A model generated the notes under the pieces. The model was not told the origin of the DNA. It saw only the letters and a program-made list of their open reading frames with translations, and did not search any database. DNA of 64,000 nucleotides from NCBI RefSeq assembly GCF_009617755.1, contig NZ_BGZH01000001.1:1488001-1552000 (forward strand), given 5' to 3'. Both the position numbers and the translations under genes were made by a program. Shown here piece by piece: positions 19,360 to 26,694 of the stretch (position 1 is the stretch's first letter; each line of letters starts with the position of its first letter). This DNA is from Marinobacter salsuginis (GTDB lineage Bacteria; Pseudomonadota; Gammaproteobacteria; Pseudomonadales; Oleiphilaceae).

Positions 19360-20736
19360 ATGAAGGAAAAACGACCGCTCGTTTGGTTGTCGGCGGTGTA
19401 CCCGTGCCCTTCTGCCATCGGACCCTTGCTCAGGGACTGGCAGCTTGTTCACATTCCCATTTCAGACAAACCCGCGGCAGGAGAGACGCCCGTCGATGGG
19501 GCCAGAGTCGGCGTGTTTGATCTTGGCTCGTTGAGCGCCGATCAACTGACCCACCTGCCCGAGTGGCTGGACACGATTCCGATCCAGCACTGGATTGCCA
19601 CGCTGGAGCCTCACCAGATCCAGAACCCGGACGCCTGTGCCCTCATTAACCGTTACTGCACGGACTATCACACGATGCCTCTGCAGGCCGAACGCCTCAA
19701 TGCCATTCTTGGCCACCTTTGGGGTATGTCTGAACTTCAGGCGGAGGCGTCTCGGACCAAGCCCGCCTGTTATCACGACGTTGCTCTCGAGGGTGACTCG
19801 GTGGCGATCCGGCATGTCAGAGCGTTATTGCAGAAATTTGCCCGCACGGAGGAATCCGTACTGATCTATGGCGAGAACGGGACCGGCAAAGAAGCCGCAG
19901 CCCGTTTCATACACGATCATTCACCACGTAAAAACAAGCCACTGATCGCCGTGAACTGTGCAGCCCTGCCCCGCTCTCTGACCCAAAACGAGCTCTTCGG
20001 CCACGAAAAAGGCGCTTTTACCCATGCCATGAGCGTCCAGAAAGGGCGCATTGAAGCCGCCAATGGCGGCACTTTGCTATTGATCGGTGTCGACGAGCTT
20101 GAATCAGAGCAACAATCCGCCATTCTGCGCTTCCTCCAGGAGGGCCTGATCGAGCGCCTGGGCTCCAACCATCCCATCAGTGTCGACACTCGACTAATTG
20201 CAACAAGCACGAAGCCGCTTGAACAGCTGGTCAAGACCGGGGCCTTCCGCAGCGACGTGTTTTACCGGCTTGGAAGCCTGCATGTGTTGTTACCACCGTT
20301 GCGGGAACGCAAGGAAGACATTCCCATCCTGGCCAGCCGGATACTGTCGGCCACACCCTCAGCCCGAGGCACCAGGCGCCTCACGGACGATGCAATGATT
20401 TGCCTGGCCGGGCACCCCTGGCCCGGCAACCTCAGGGAACTGCAGAACCGTTTGCGTCAGGCATTATTGCTGGGAGAAAGCCCACAGATCGGGGCCGAAG
20501 ACATGGGGTTTTCCACTAACCCGGCGGATAACCACGACCGCAACCGAGACCTCTCACTGGACGCTTTCCGCTCCAGAGCCGATCGGCAGGCGATCTCGGT
20601 AAGTCTCGCGCTTGCCCACAACAACGTGTCGGCAGCTGCCCGGCTGCTGAATATTTCACGGGTTTCGTTCTACCGGCTGATGGACAAGCACCACGTGCCC
20701 CACGGCCCCTCAACCCGGCTTCAGAAAGACAGCTGA
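19360..20736 (+). CDS. VpsR-like enhancer-binding-protein family regulator with degenerate AAA+ motifs
   Basis: A 458-residue transcription factor with a receiver-like N-terminal domain (1-125, lacking a clear phospho-acceptor set), a sigma-54-activator AAA+ core (about 140-375) and a Fis-type helix-turn-helix (about 415-447). Walker A is intact (GENGTGKE, 171-178). The sigma-54 contact loop reads GAFTHA instead of GAFTGA (218-223). The Walker B acidic pair is replaced by I242-G243 (LLIGVDEL for FLDEIGEL). Such losses are reminiscent of Vibrio VpsR, which I recall works with sigma-70 and c-di-GMP. The start follows GGGAGAG. It lies 11 bases before the barrel gene and faces the matrix operon, its likely target. 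Confidence 0.82.
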   Translation: MKEKRPLVWLSAVYPCPSAIGPLLRDWQLVHIPISDKPAAGETPVDGARVGVFDLGSLSADQLTHLPEWLDTIPIQHWIATLEPHQIQNPDACALINRYCTDYHTMPLQAERLNAILGHLWGMSELQAEASRTKPACYHDVALEGDSVAIRHVRALLQKFARTEESVLIYGENGTGKEAAARFIHDHSPRKNKPLIAVNCAALPRSLTQNELFGHEKGAFTHAMSVQKGRIEAANGGTLLLIGVDELESEQQSAILRFLQEGLIERLGSNHPISVDTRLIATSTKPLEQLVKTGAFRSDVFYRLGSLHVLLPPLRERKEDIPILASRILSATPSARGTRRLTDDAMICLAGHPWPGNLRELQNRLRQALLLGESPQIGAEDMGFSTNPADNHDRNRDLSLDAFRSRADRQAISVSLALAHNNVSAAARLLNISRVSFYRLMDKHHVPHGPSTRLQKDS

Positions 20737-20747
20737 AGGAGTTTCGC

Positions 20748-21821
20748 ATGAATAAAAACACACTATGGCTCATCCCGCTTGTTTCTCTGGGTCCGGCGAT
20801 GCTGGTTGAAGCCGCTCAGGCAGACCGGGATGACGCCCCCCTGGCCACCGAAATCCGGACAACCTCTGACGCGGGTCACGACCCGGCGACCGATATCGCC
20901 TCCATAACCGCCGATCGCGGTATCGTCACCCGGCCGGGCCGGTTTTCCATTGAGCCATCCTTTTCCCATGCCCATAGCAACTCGACGGCAGTCGCGATCG
21001 AAGGCTACACCGTCATCCCTGCGCTGTTGATCGGACTGATCAATATTTCAGAAATCCAGCGCGATATTTTCGTCGGCGCCGTGTCACTCAAATACGGATT
21101 TACCAGCAAGTTTGAAGCGGCGGTCCGGGTGCCTTACCTGAGCATCAACGAGGACCTGAGAGAGCGTGAGGTTTTCCAGGGCACTCCGGTGGATACCCTG
21201 CGTGAGTCTTCTGGCGAGGGTCTCGGTGATGTTGAAGTATCAGCTCGCTATCAACTGACTGATGGCCTCGGGGGCTGGCCCTACGTAATCGGCGCGCTGC
21301 GTGTCAGGGCGCCAACCGGTGAAGGCCCCTATGATGTTGACCAGCGGGTCATCGAGGATAATCAGGGCAACCCGATTGGCGTCGAGCTGGAGAGCCGGCC
21401 AACAGGTTCAGGCTTCTGGGCATTCGAACCCGGACTCTCTTTCATCTACCCCACAGACCCGGCCGTGTTGTTCGGCAATCTGAGCTATGTCTGGACCCTC
21501 AAAGAGGAGCAGGGCTTTGAAAATGGCGGCACCGTTGACCCCGGCGACATCGTGCGCTTCGGCTTCGGGATGGGATTCGCGTTTAACGATCGCACATCAT
21601 TCAGCCTCGGCTACGATCACTCGATCATTCGAAAAACCACATTCGAGAGAGACATTGATCTCTTCGAATCCAATTTCGACCGAATTCAGATCGGGTCTCT
21701 TTCATTCGGGCTGTCCCAGCGCCTGTCGCGATCCACATCTCTTAACCTGACGGTAAGTATTGGCGTTACGGAAAACGCGCCCAACAGCGAGATTACACTC
21801 AAGCTTCCAATCAGTCTCTAG
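20748..21821 (+). CDS. Outer-membrane beta-barrel protein of the matrix locus (FapF-like role)
   Basis: A 357-residue exported protein with an N-terminal signal (cleavage likely near EAAQA). A short spacer precedes a C-terminal barrel rich in alternating strands: GRFSIEPSFSHAHS, FEAAVRVPYLS, GLGDVEVSARYQL, FGMGFAFNDRTSFSLGYDHS and a final TLKLPISL. This is the family often annotated simply as transporter. Its position, co-directional with the regulator and facing an operon with a C39 peptidase and secreted repeat protein, suggests it is the export pore for the fibre-like proteins, in the way FapF serves the Pseudomonas Fap system. Strong ribosome site GAAGGAG. Confidence 0.75.
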   Translation: MNKNTLWLIPLVSLGPAMLVEAAQADRDDAPLATEIRTTSDAGHDPATDIASITADRGIVTRPGRFSIEPSFSHAHSNSTAVAIEGYTVIPALLIGLINISEIQRDIFVGAVSLKYGFTSKFEAAVRVPYLSINEDLREREVFQGTPVDTLRESSGEGLGDVEVSARYQLTDGLGGWPYVIGALRVRAPTGEGPYDVDQRVIEDNQGNPIGVELESRPTGSGFWAFEPGLSFIYPTDPAVLFGNLSYVWTLKEEQGFENGGTVDPGDIVRFGFGMGFAFNDRTSFSLGYDHSIIRKTTFERDIDLFESNFDRIQIGSLSFGLSQRLSRSTSLNLTVSIGVTENAPNSEITLKLPISL

Positions 21822-21839
21822 CGTGGGATCGGGGTTCTT

Positions 21840-22337
21840 TCAGCGGCCAAGCAACTGAATCAGTTGATCACTGAATCGGGCCGGGAACTGATTTCCCGCA
21901 CCCAGGTTATTCAGCTCGATATTCAACTGATGCATATTCTGTATGACAGTGCTGTCCAGGCTGTTCTGAACCACCGTCATCCAGCCACTGGGACCTGCCA
22001 TATGGCTGGCCACCCGCGCACCACCACTACGGTTGGCACTGATCACTTCCAGTACTGTTTCCATCTGGTGGTCCAGCAAACGGTCATTAACGGGCTGGTT
22101 GAGGTTGGGAATAGTCAATCGGTTGATTACCAGGGTGTCACCATTAATACTAACAACCTGTTCCAGGCCAATACTGATCTCCAGATTATCCATCAGGAAG
22201 CCGCCCCGGTACTCCGAAAGCTCCCCGTCACTGATGGGCTCAACTCCGGGGTTCATTTCCGCGCGAGCCACTGGCGTCAGGGCCGAACAGGCAAAAACGA
22301 GTAATGCGACCGCAGGCATCCTGCCCTTCATGATCAT
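21840..22337 (-). CDS. Small secreted matrix-locus protein with QN-x5-V-x-Q signature
   Basis: A 165-residue protein with signal peptide (cleaved after about VARA). Residues 35-46 read ISDGELSEYRGG, closely matching the double-glycine leader consensus. The middle is Asn/Gln/Ile/Leu rich and predicted beta, and Q124-Q133 is QNSLDSTVIQ, a motif shared with the other two exported proteins of the operon. The chosen ATG shares its A with the stop of the upstream C39 peptidase (TGATG) and sits six bases after AGGGA; the in-frame ATGs at 22343 and 22331 are alternatives. It ends 18 bases from the convergent barrel gene. Possible minor fibre subunit or FapE-like factor; function unknown. Confidence 0.7.
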   Translation of the reverse strand: MIMKGRMPAVALLVFACSALTPVARAEMNPGVEPISDGELSEYRGGFLMDNLEISIGLEQVVSINGDTLVINRLTIPNLNQPVNDRLLDHQMETVLEVISANRSGGARVASHMAGPSGWMTVVQNSLDSTVIQNMHQLNIELNNLGAGNQFPARFSDQLIQLLGR

Positions 22338-23029
22338 CACCATTCCCTCGTGGAGGGCCAGTAGGGCAGCGTGTGACCGAGAGATGGCCCCCCGAGCCCT
22401 TTTTGCAAAGGGGCCCTGGCCACCTGTGGCCAATGGCCGTCGTCAAGAAAGTGGTCACGCCCCTGATCAAGGTGACTGCGGATAACGAAGGCAGTGCCAT
22501 CCCAGTATTCGCTGAATGTTTCGTGGGGATAGACTTTCAGACCCCGGGCAGGATCGCCTATCAGTACCTCGTCATCGCTGATGCCCTTGATCAACACAAA
22601 ATGACGGAAACCCTCGATGTTCAGCAAGACAATCATCGGCAGGCGCACCTTCTCCCTTAGCCCTTCCAATGGCAAGCGAAACCCATCGGCCCGATACCCT
22701 CTGGACCCCAGGTAACGTTTCATATCCAGCATGGAGAACCCATGCCGGCGCACCTTCTCTTCATCTGCCAAGGCCAACATGTCGATAAAGACTTCGTGCT
22801 CGGTGACCTGATCCTCGTAATGAAACGACAATAACGAGGCCACTGCCGCAGAGCCGCAACTGAAGTCGTACTGCTGGCGCAGGACACTGTCGAAGCGACG
22901 GCTTTCAAAACTCTTTACGGTAAGACGAAAATCCCCGCCTATACCGGGAACCATGACCGATCCGGCAAATGCGGTGGACCACAGCAGCCCGGCACTCGCG
23001 CAAACCGCGACAAGAACCTTCCTGGTCAT
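22337..23029 (-). CDS. Exported C39-type cysteine peptidase (FapD-like)
   Basis: A 230-residue periplasmic papain-like peptidase. A signal peptide (about 1-22) precedes a C39 domain with catalytic Cys58 in YDFSCGSAAVASLL, His143 in GFRHFVLIKGI and Asp159 in IGDPARGL. C39 peptidases classically remove double-glycine leaders; FapD of the Pseudomonas functional-amyloid operon belongs here. It has no ABC or membrane domain. It is encoded 12 bases after the small repeat-locus protein and overlaps the next gene. The ATG follows GGAGGTG. Likely substrates are the two small neighbours that carry the leader-like motif. Confidence 0.85.
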   Translation of the reverse strand: MTRKVLVAVCASAGLLWSTAFAGSVMVPGIGGDFRLTVKSFESRRFDSVLRQQYDFSCGSAAVASLLSFHYEDQVTEHEVFIDMLALADEEKVRRHGFSMLDMKRYLGSRGYRADGFRLPLEGLREKVRLPMIVLLNIEGFRHFVLIKGISDDEVLIGDPARGLKVYPHETFSEYWDGTAFVIRSHLDQGRDHFLDDGHWPQVARAPLQKGLGGPSLGHTLPYWPSTREW

Positions 23030-23041
23030 GGCCCACCTCCG

Positions 23042-23392
23042 TCAGTGATTGATCAGTATGTTGATCTGGGTACTGTCCTGAATGACCACCTGATTACCCG
23101 TGTTCTGGATAACCGTGGCGACTCCGCTCATGTTGCCGAAGGCGTTGTCGGAAATACTGTTATTGCCAGTGACAACGTTTCCGGACAGCAGGTTATCGGA
23201 GACGTTCGCATTCTGCTGGTTATTGTTGATCTGCCATTGCAGCGGGATTCCCTGGCGACCGCTGGCATCTTCCAGTTGATCTTCCGACAGGGAATGGGCG
23301 TCCATCCACTCCTCGGCCGAAGCATATCCCGCTCCTGTAACCAATAGCGCCAGCAAGGCAGCCTTCAGTTTCCATCTGATGACGTAACCCAT
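23042..23392 (-). CDS. Small secreted Asn/Gln-rich protein with double-glycine-like motif
   Basis: A 116-residue exported protein. The signal peptide ends near GYASA, and the motif LSEDQLEDASGR at residues 35-46 resembles a double-glycine leader. The remainder is rich in Asn, Gln, Ser and Val with NNNQQN and repeated GN/SDN steps. Q96-Q105 is QNTGNQVVIQ, shared with its neighbours and recalling the Q-x-G-x-x-N...Q strands of curli. The start was placed at 23392 because GGGAGA lies seven bases upstream. Candidate fibre subunit or nucleator; no function established. Confidence 0.72.
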   Translation of the reverse strand: MGYVIRWKLKAALLALLVTGAGYASAEEWMDAHSLSEDQLEDASGRQGIPLQWQINNNQQNANVSDNLLSGNVVTGNNSISDNAFGNMSGVATVIQNTGNQVVIQDSTQINILINH

Positions 23393-23414
23393 GGCAGTTC
23401 TCCCGGAATAACCG

Positions 23415-23438
23415 GGCCGCACCCGCCAAGGTGCGGCC
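23415..23438 (-). repeat. Strong intercistronic hairpin after the repeat-protein gene
   Basis: Perfect 9-bp stem GGCCGCACC / GGTGCGGCC with a six-base loop, lying between the stop of the repeat protein and the start of the next gene. There is no T-tract, so it more likely stabilises the upstream message or reduces read-through than fully terminates, giving more repeat protein than downstream products. Confidence 0.6.
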
Positions 23439-23446
23439 TGGATTCC

Positions 23447-24448
23447 TTACTGGCCGCCACCACCGGTGGACAGGTTGGACATTACACTGACATTTGCCTG
23501 TGTAACGCTGCCGTTGCCGGCATTCTGGGCAAAGGCGCCAACGCCGGTGTAGTTCGCCGAGCCGCCGGAGATTTCGTTGCGGTTGCGAGCCTCGGTGTAG
23601 GACGCTCTGCCGTTGGCATCGCCATAGGAGGTTGAAGAGCCCGATACACTGCCGTCCAGATCAGCGTTGTTCAGGAACACGTCCAGATCGAGTGCCAATG
23701 AGTTATCCGAACTGTCGTTACCGCTGTCGGAGATAGTGGTATTTCCGCTATCGGCAATGTTGGTGGAGTTGTCGGAACTGTCATTGCCGCTATCCGCAAC
23801 GTTGGTGGAGTTATCGGAACTGTCATTCCCGCTGTCTGCCACATTGGTAGAGTTGTCGGAATTGTCGTTTCCGCTGTCCGCAACATTGGTGGAATTGTCG
23901 GAACTGTCATTTCCACTGTCGGCGACATTGGTGGAGTTGTCCGAACTGTCATTGCCGCTGTCCGCGACATTGATGGAATTATCGGAACTGTCGTTTGCGC
24001 TGTCTGCCACATTAGTGGAATTGTCGGAGTTATCATTTCCGCTATCGGCCACAGCTGTATTTCCGCTGTCAGCTACGTTGGTGGAATTGTCCGAATTGTC
24101 ATTTCCACTGTCGGAAATCTTGAACGAATCGGCCACGTCGGTGCTGTTGTCGGAATTGTCGTTGCCACTGTCCGCAACATTGGTTGAGTTATCGGAACTG
24201 TCCGTGGAGTTGTCGTTGCCACTGTCGGCAATCTTGAACGAATCAGCCACGTTGGTGCTGTTGTCCGAGCTGTCAGTGGAATTGTCGTTACCGGAGTCAG
24301 TATTGCCGGATTGGTCGTTGTTAGCGGTGGAGGTGTTGTCCGCATTGGTATTCGGATCACCGTCCCCGCCCTGATCGGCATAGGCAAAACCGGAAACGCC
24401 CATTGCCATCGCGATGGCAGCTGCTAGCAGTGTTTTTTTAGTATTCAT
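23447..24448 (-). CDS. Secreted D/N/S-rich 14-residue tandem-repeat protein
   Basis: A 333-residue exported protein, first gene of the matrix operon. Signal peptide residues 1-24 (ends GFAYA). Residues 51-254 are about a dozen imperfect copies of a 14-residue unit D-S-G-N-D-x-S-D-N-S-T-N-V-A, some extended by DSFKIA, DSGNTAVA or DSGNTTIS. The repeats have no Cys and almost no aromatics and are strongly acidic. The C-terminal 79 residues are different, with GVGAFAQNAGNGSVTQ (Q308-Q317 shared signature) and a GGGG tail. ATG at 24448 follows AAAGGA. Likely the abundant matrix or fibre component; beta-solenoid or amyloid structure is inference. Confidence 0.78.
   Translation of the reverse strand: MNTKKTLLAAAIAMAMGVSGFAYADQGGDGDPNTNADNTSTANNDQSGNTDSGNDNSTDSSDNSTNVADSFKIADSGNDNSTDSSDNSTNVADSGNDNSDNSTDVADSFKISDSGNDNSDNSTNVADSGNTAVADSGNDNSDNSTNVADSANDSSDNSINVADSGNDSSDNSTNVADSGNDSSDNSTNVADSGNDNSDNSTNVADSGNDSSDNSTNVADSGNDSSDNSTNIADSGNTTISDSGNDSSDNSLALDLDVFLNNADLDGSVSGSSTSYGDANGRASYTEARNRNEISGGSANYTGVGAFAQNAGNGSVTQANVSVMSNLSTGGGGQ
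23687..24298 (-). repeat. 42-bp coding tandem repeats
   Basis: About twelve imperfect 42-bp units encode residues 51-254 of the secreted protein. Five consecutive units (protein residues 163-232) have exactly the same period with few substitutions, so the array is prone to gain or loss of units by recombination. Units differ mostly at third codon positions, arguing for selection on the protein. Confidence 0.85.
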
Positions 24449-24542
24449 GATGTCATTTCCTTTGAGTTGTTGGCTTTTAAGGGATCCGACCCAACCCGCT
24501 AGCCTTCGGGTAAGCCAAGGTTCAGACCCGCCAGAACAAAGG

Positions 24543-24559
24543 AGCGATTCCCGTGCCAA
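24543..24559 (-). promoter_or_regulatory. Sigma-54-type -24/-12 promoter of the matrix operon
   Basis: On the minus strand TTGGCACGGGAATCGCT matches the sigma-54 consensus (TGGCAC, five bases, TTGCW) at all but one position, with exactly ten bases between the GG and GC doublets. The expected start of transcription is near 24532, leaving an untranslated leader of about 84 bases before the repeat-protein ATG. Confidence 0.65.
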
Positions 24560-24640
24560 TACCGAAAATTCGCATTCATAGCATTGTTTTTAATGGTTTT
24601 TCCTTTGAGCGCCTGAAATCCATCCGGTCTTGGTGATGAC

Positions 24641-24664
24641 GAAACTGTTTCAGCGATGAAACAG
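24641..24664. promoter_or_regulatory. Dyad upstream of the sigma-54-type promoter (candidate activator site)
   Basis: Overlapping inverted repeats GAAAC-T-GTTTC (24641-24651) and CTGTTTC-six bases-GAAACAG (24645-24664) lie roughly 110-130 bases upstream of the predicted start, the usual place for enhancer sites of Fis-type HTH activators. A further GTTTCAG copy occurs at 24707-24713. Confidence 0.45.
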
Positions 24665-24740
24665 CGAGTGCAAATGAAAAGGGGGATATGGGAAGTTTAT
24701 ACGGTCGTTTCAGACACATACAGAAGAAATGAGGTGTCAG

Positions 24741-24771
24741 AAAAACAAAACCCCGCACAAGGCGGGGTTTT
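24741..24771 (-). terminator. Rho-independent terminator of aceA
   Basis: Stem AAAACCCCGC / GCGGGGTTTT with a five-base loop. Read on the minus strand it is followed by a T-rich tract, 53 bases beyond the isocitrate lyase stop. The rest of 24449-24823 (about 375 bases) holds this terminator, the dyad and the matrix promoter, and no gene. Confidence 0.88.
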
Positions 24772-24823
24772 GTGGTTTGAAGCGAACCGGTCAGGCCCGC
24801 CTCAGCAACATCCGAACCGTCGA

Positions 24824-26416
24824 TTAACCGAACTGGTTCATGGTGTTGTCTTTACCACCGGCCTTCAGGGCCGCATCACCAGCGAAGAATTCCTTGTGGT
24901 CGTCACCGATGTTGGAACCAGCCATGTCCTGGTGCTTAACGGTAGCGATACCCTGACGGATTTCCTTGCGCTGTACACCGGCAACGTAAGCCAGCATGCC
25001 TTCGTCACCGAAGTAGCCCTTGGCCAGGTTGTCGGTAGACAGGGCCGCAGTGTGGTAAGTCGGCAGGGTGATCAGGTGGTGGAAGATACCCGCTTCGCGA
25101 GACGCGTCACGCTGGAAGTTCTGGCACCACTGGTCAGCCAGCTGACCCAGCTCAGTGTTGTCGTACTCTTCGCTCATCAGCTTGTCACGGTCGTAGGCAG
25201 ATACGTCCTTGCCTTCTTCCTTCCAGGCGTCGAATACCTGCTGACGGAAGTTCAGGGTCCAGTTGAAGGACGGGCTGTTGTTGTAGACCAGCTTGGCATC
25301 GGGCACTACTTCACGGATGCGGTTAACCATGCCGGCGATCTGGCCAACGTGCGGCTTCTCGGTTTCAATCCACAGCAGGTCAGCGCCGTTCTGCAGGCTG
25401 GTGATGCAGTCCAGAACAACACGGTCTTCGCCAGTGCCCGGACGGAACTGGAACAGACCGGAGGCCAAACGCTTGGGCTTCATCAGCTTGCCGTCAGACT
25501 TGATGACCACGTCGCCGTTGTTGATCTCGGAAGCGTCCTCGATGTAGTCGCCGTCGAGGAAGCTGTTGTACTGGTCGCCCAGGTCGCCCGGCTCGTCGGT
25601 AACAGCCAGCTTCTGGGTCAGGCCAGCGCCCAGGGAGTCGGTACGGGCTACGATAACACCGTCATCCACGCCCAGCTCGAGGAACGCCAGACGAACGGCG
25701 TTGATCTTGGACAGGAAGTCGGCGTGCGGAACGGTAACCTTGCCGTCCTGGTGGCCACACTGCTTCTCGTCAGACACCTGGTTCTCGATCTGGATGCAGC
25801 AGGCACCGGCTTCGATCATCTGCTTGGCCAGCAGGTAAGTGGCTTCGGCGTTACCAAAACCGGCGTCGATGTCGGCAATGATCGGCACAACGTGAGTTTC
25901 GTGGTTGTCGATCTGTTTGATCAGCTCTTCAGCCTTGGCGTTGTCACCAGCTTTCTCGGCTTCTTCCAGAGCACGGAACAGGTGGTTCAGTTCCCAGGCA
26001 TCTGCCTGACGCAGGAAGGTGTACAGCTCTTCGATCAGGCCGGATACAGCCGTCTTCTCGTGCATGGACTGGTCAGGCAGCGGACCAAACTCGGAGCGCA
26101 GGGCGGCAACCATCCAGCCGGAGAGGTACAGGTAACGACGCTTGGTGGTACCGAAGTGCTTCTTGATGGACAGCAGCTTCTGCTGACCGATGAAGCCGTG
26201 CCAGCAGCCCAGGGACTGGGTGTACTGGGACGTGTCCTTGTCGTAGTTCGCCATGTCTTCGCGCATGATCTTGGCGGTGTACTTGGCGATGTCCAGACCA
26301 GTCTTGAACTTGTTCTGGGCGCGCATGCGAGCGGCGTGCTTCGGGTTGATAGCGTTCCAGGTCGGGTGCTGCTTCAACAGGGAAGCAATCTGGTCAACGT
26401 CTTGTGCGTAGGGCAT
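24824..26416 (-). CDS. aceA: Isocitrate lyase
   Basis: Cleaves isocitrate to glyoxylate and succinate, the first step of the glyoxylate bypass needed for growth on acetate, fatty acids or alkanes. The 530-residue length matches the long Pseudomonas/Marinobacter type rather than the 430-residue enterobacterial form. The catalytic Cys is in DEKQCGHQDGKV, with IIADIDAGFGN and VARTDS of the metal-binding barrel also present. The ATG follows AAAGGATTGAG. Monocistronic, closed by a strong terminator. Confidence 0.97.
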   Translation of the reverse strand: MPYAQDVDQIASLLKQHPTWNAINPKHAARMRAQNKFKTGLDIAKYTAKIMREDMANYDKDTSQYTQSLGCWHGFIGQQKLLSIKKHFGTTKRRYLYLSGWMVAALRSEFGPLPDQSMHEKTAVSGLIEELYTFLRQADAWELNHLFRALEEAEKAGDNAKAEELIKQIDNHETHVVPIIADIDAGFGNAEATYLLAKQMIEAGACCIQIENQVSDEKQCGHQDGKVTVPHADFLSKINAVRLAFLELGVDDGVIVARTDSLGAGLTQKLAVTDEPGDLGDQYNSFLDGDYIEDASEINNGDVVIKSDGKLMKPKRLASGLFQFRPGTGEDRVVLDCITSLQNGADLLWIETEKPHVGQIAGMVNRIREVVPDAKLVYNNSPSFNWTLNFRQQVFDAWKEEGKDVSAYDRDKLMSEEYDNTELGQLADQWCQNFQRDASREAGIFHHLITLPTYHTAALSTDNLAKGYFGDEGMLAYVAGVQRKEIRQGIATVKHQDMAGSNIGDDHKEFFAGDAALKAGGKDNTMNQFG

Positions 26417-26694
26417 GGTCTCAATCCTTTCTACGTTGGTTTTCTAAGTCGTTAGGGAGAAGCGTACAGCAACTTCCGAAGCCAACAACCTGCTCACTTT
26501 TTGAGCAAAGCGATGACGTTGAGGGTTACTTTAGTGGTTTCAAATTTATAATTGAAATTTATATGATCTATTTTCGGCATTTTCCTGGTGAATGGTGAAT
26601 TGACGCCGGTCTTGAGCTGGATCAACACGGGAACCATGGCTATTGTTACGGTGTCCAACCAGCACTTTTAACCGGAACCCACCAGGCGCAAACA
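26417..26694. other. Divergent region between aceA and the DUF1538 operon
   Basis: About 278 bases. An inverted repeat TGCTCA-CTTTT-TGAGCA lies near 26490-26506, and an AT-rich dyad TTTCAA...TTGAAA near 26538-26557. Either could bind a regulator of aceA. I could not assign a known operator and no gene is visible. Confidence 0.35.

Noticed and set aside
19131..19418. 95-codon minus frame across the regulator start
   Set aside because: No domain and low-quality composition; it overlaps the promoter region and start of a clear gene.
23687..24298. Direct repeats suggesting a CRISPR array
   Set aside because: The period is constant with no unique spacers, the repeats are in-frame coding units, and no cas genes are nearby.
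23667..24374. 235-codon frame of repeating LSELSLPLSATLVE on the + strand
   Set aside because: It is the antisense of the 42-bp repeats. The minus-strand product has a signal peptide, ribosome site and operon context.
24656..26455. 599-codon open frame antisense to isocitrate lyase
   Set aside because: It mirrors the codon pattern of aceA, has no recognisable domain and runs through the aceA terminator; it is a shadow of a GC-rich gene.
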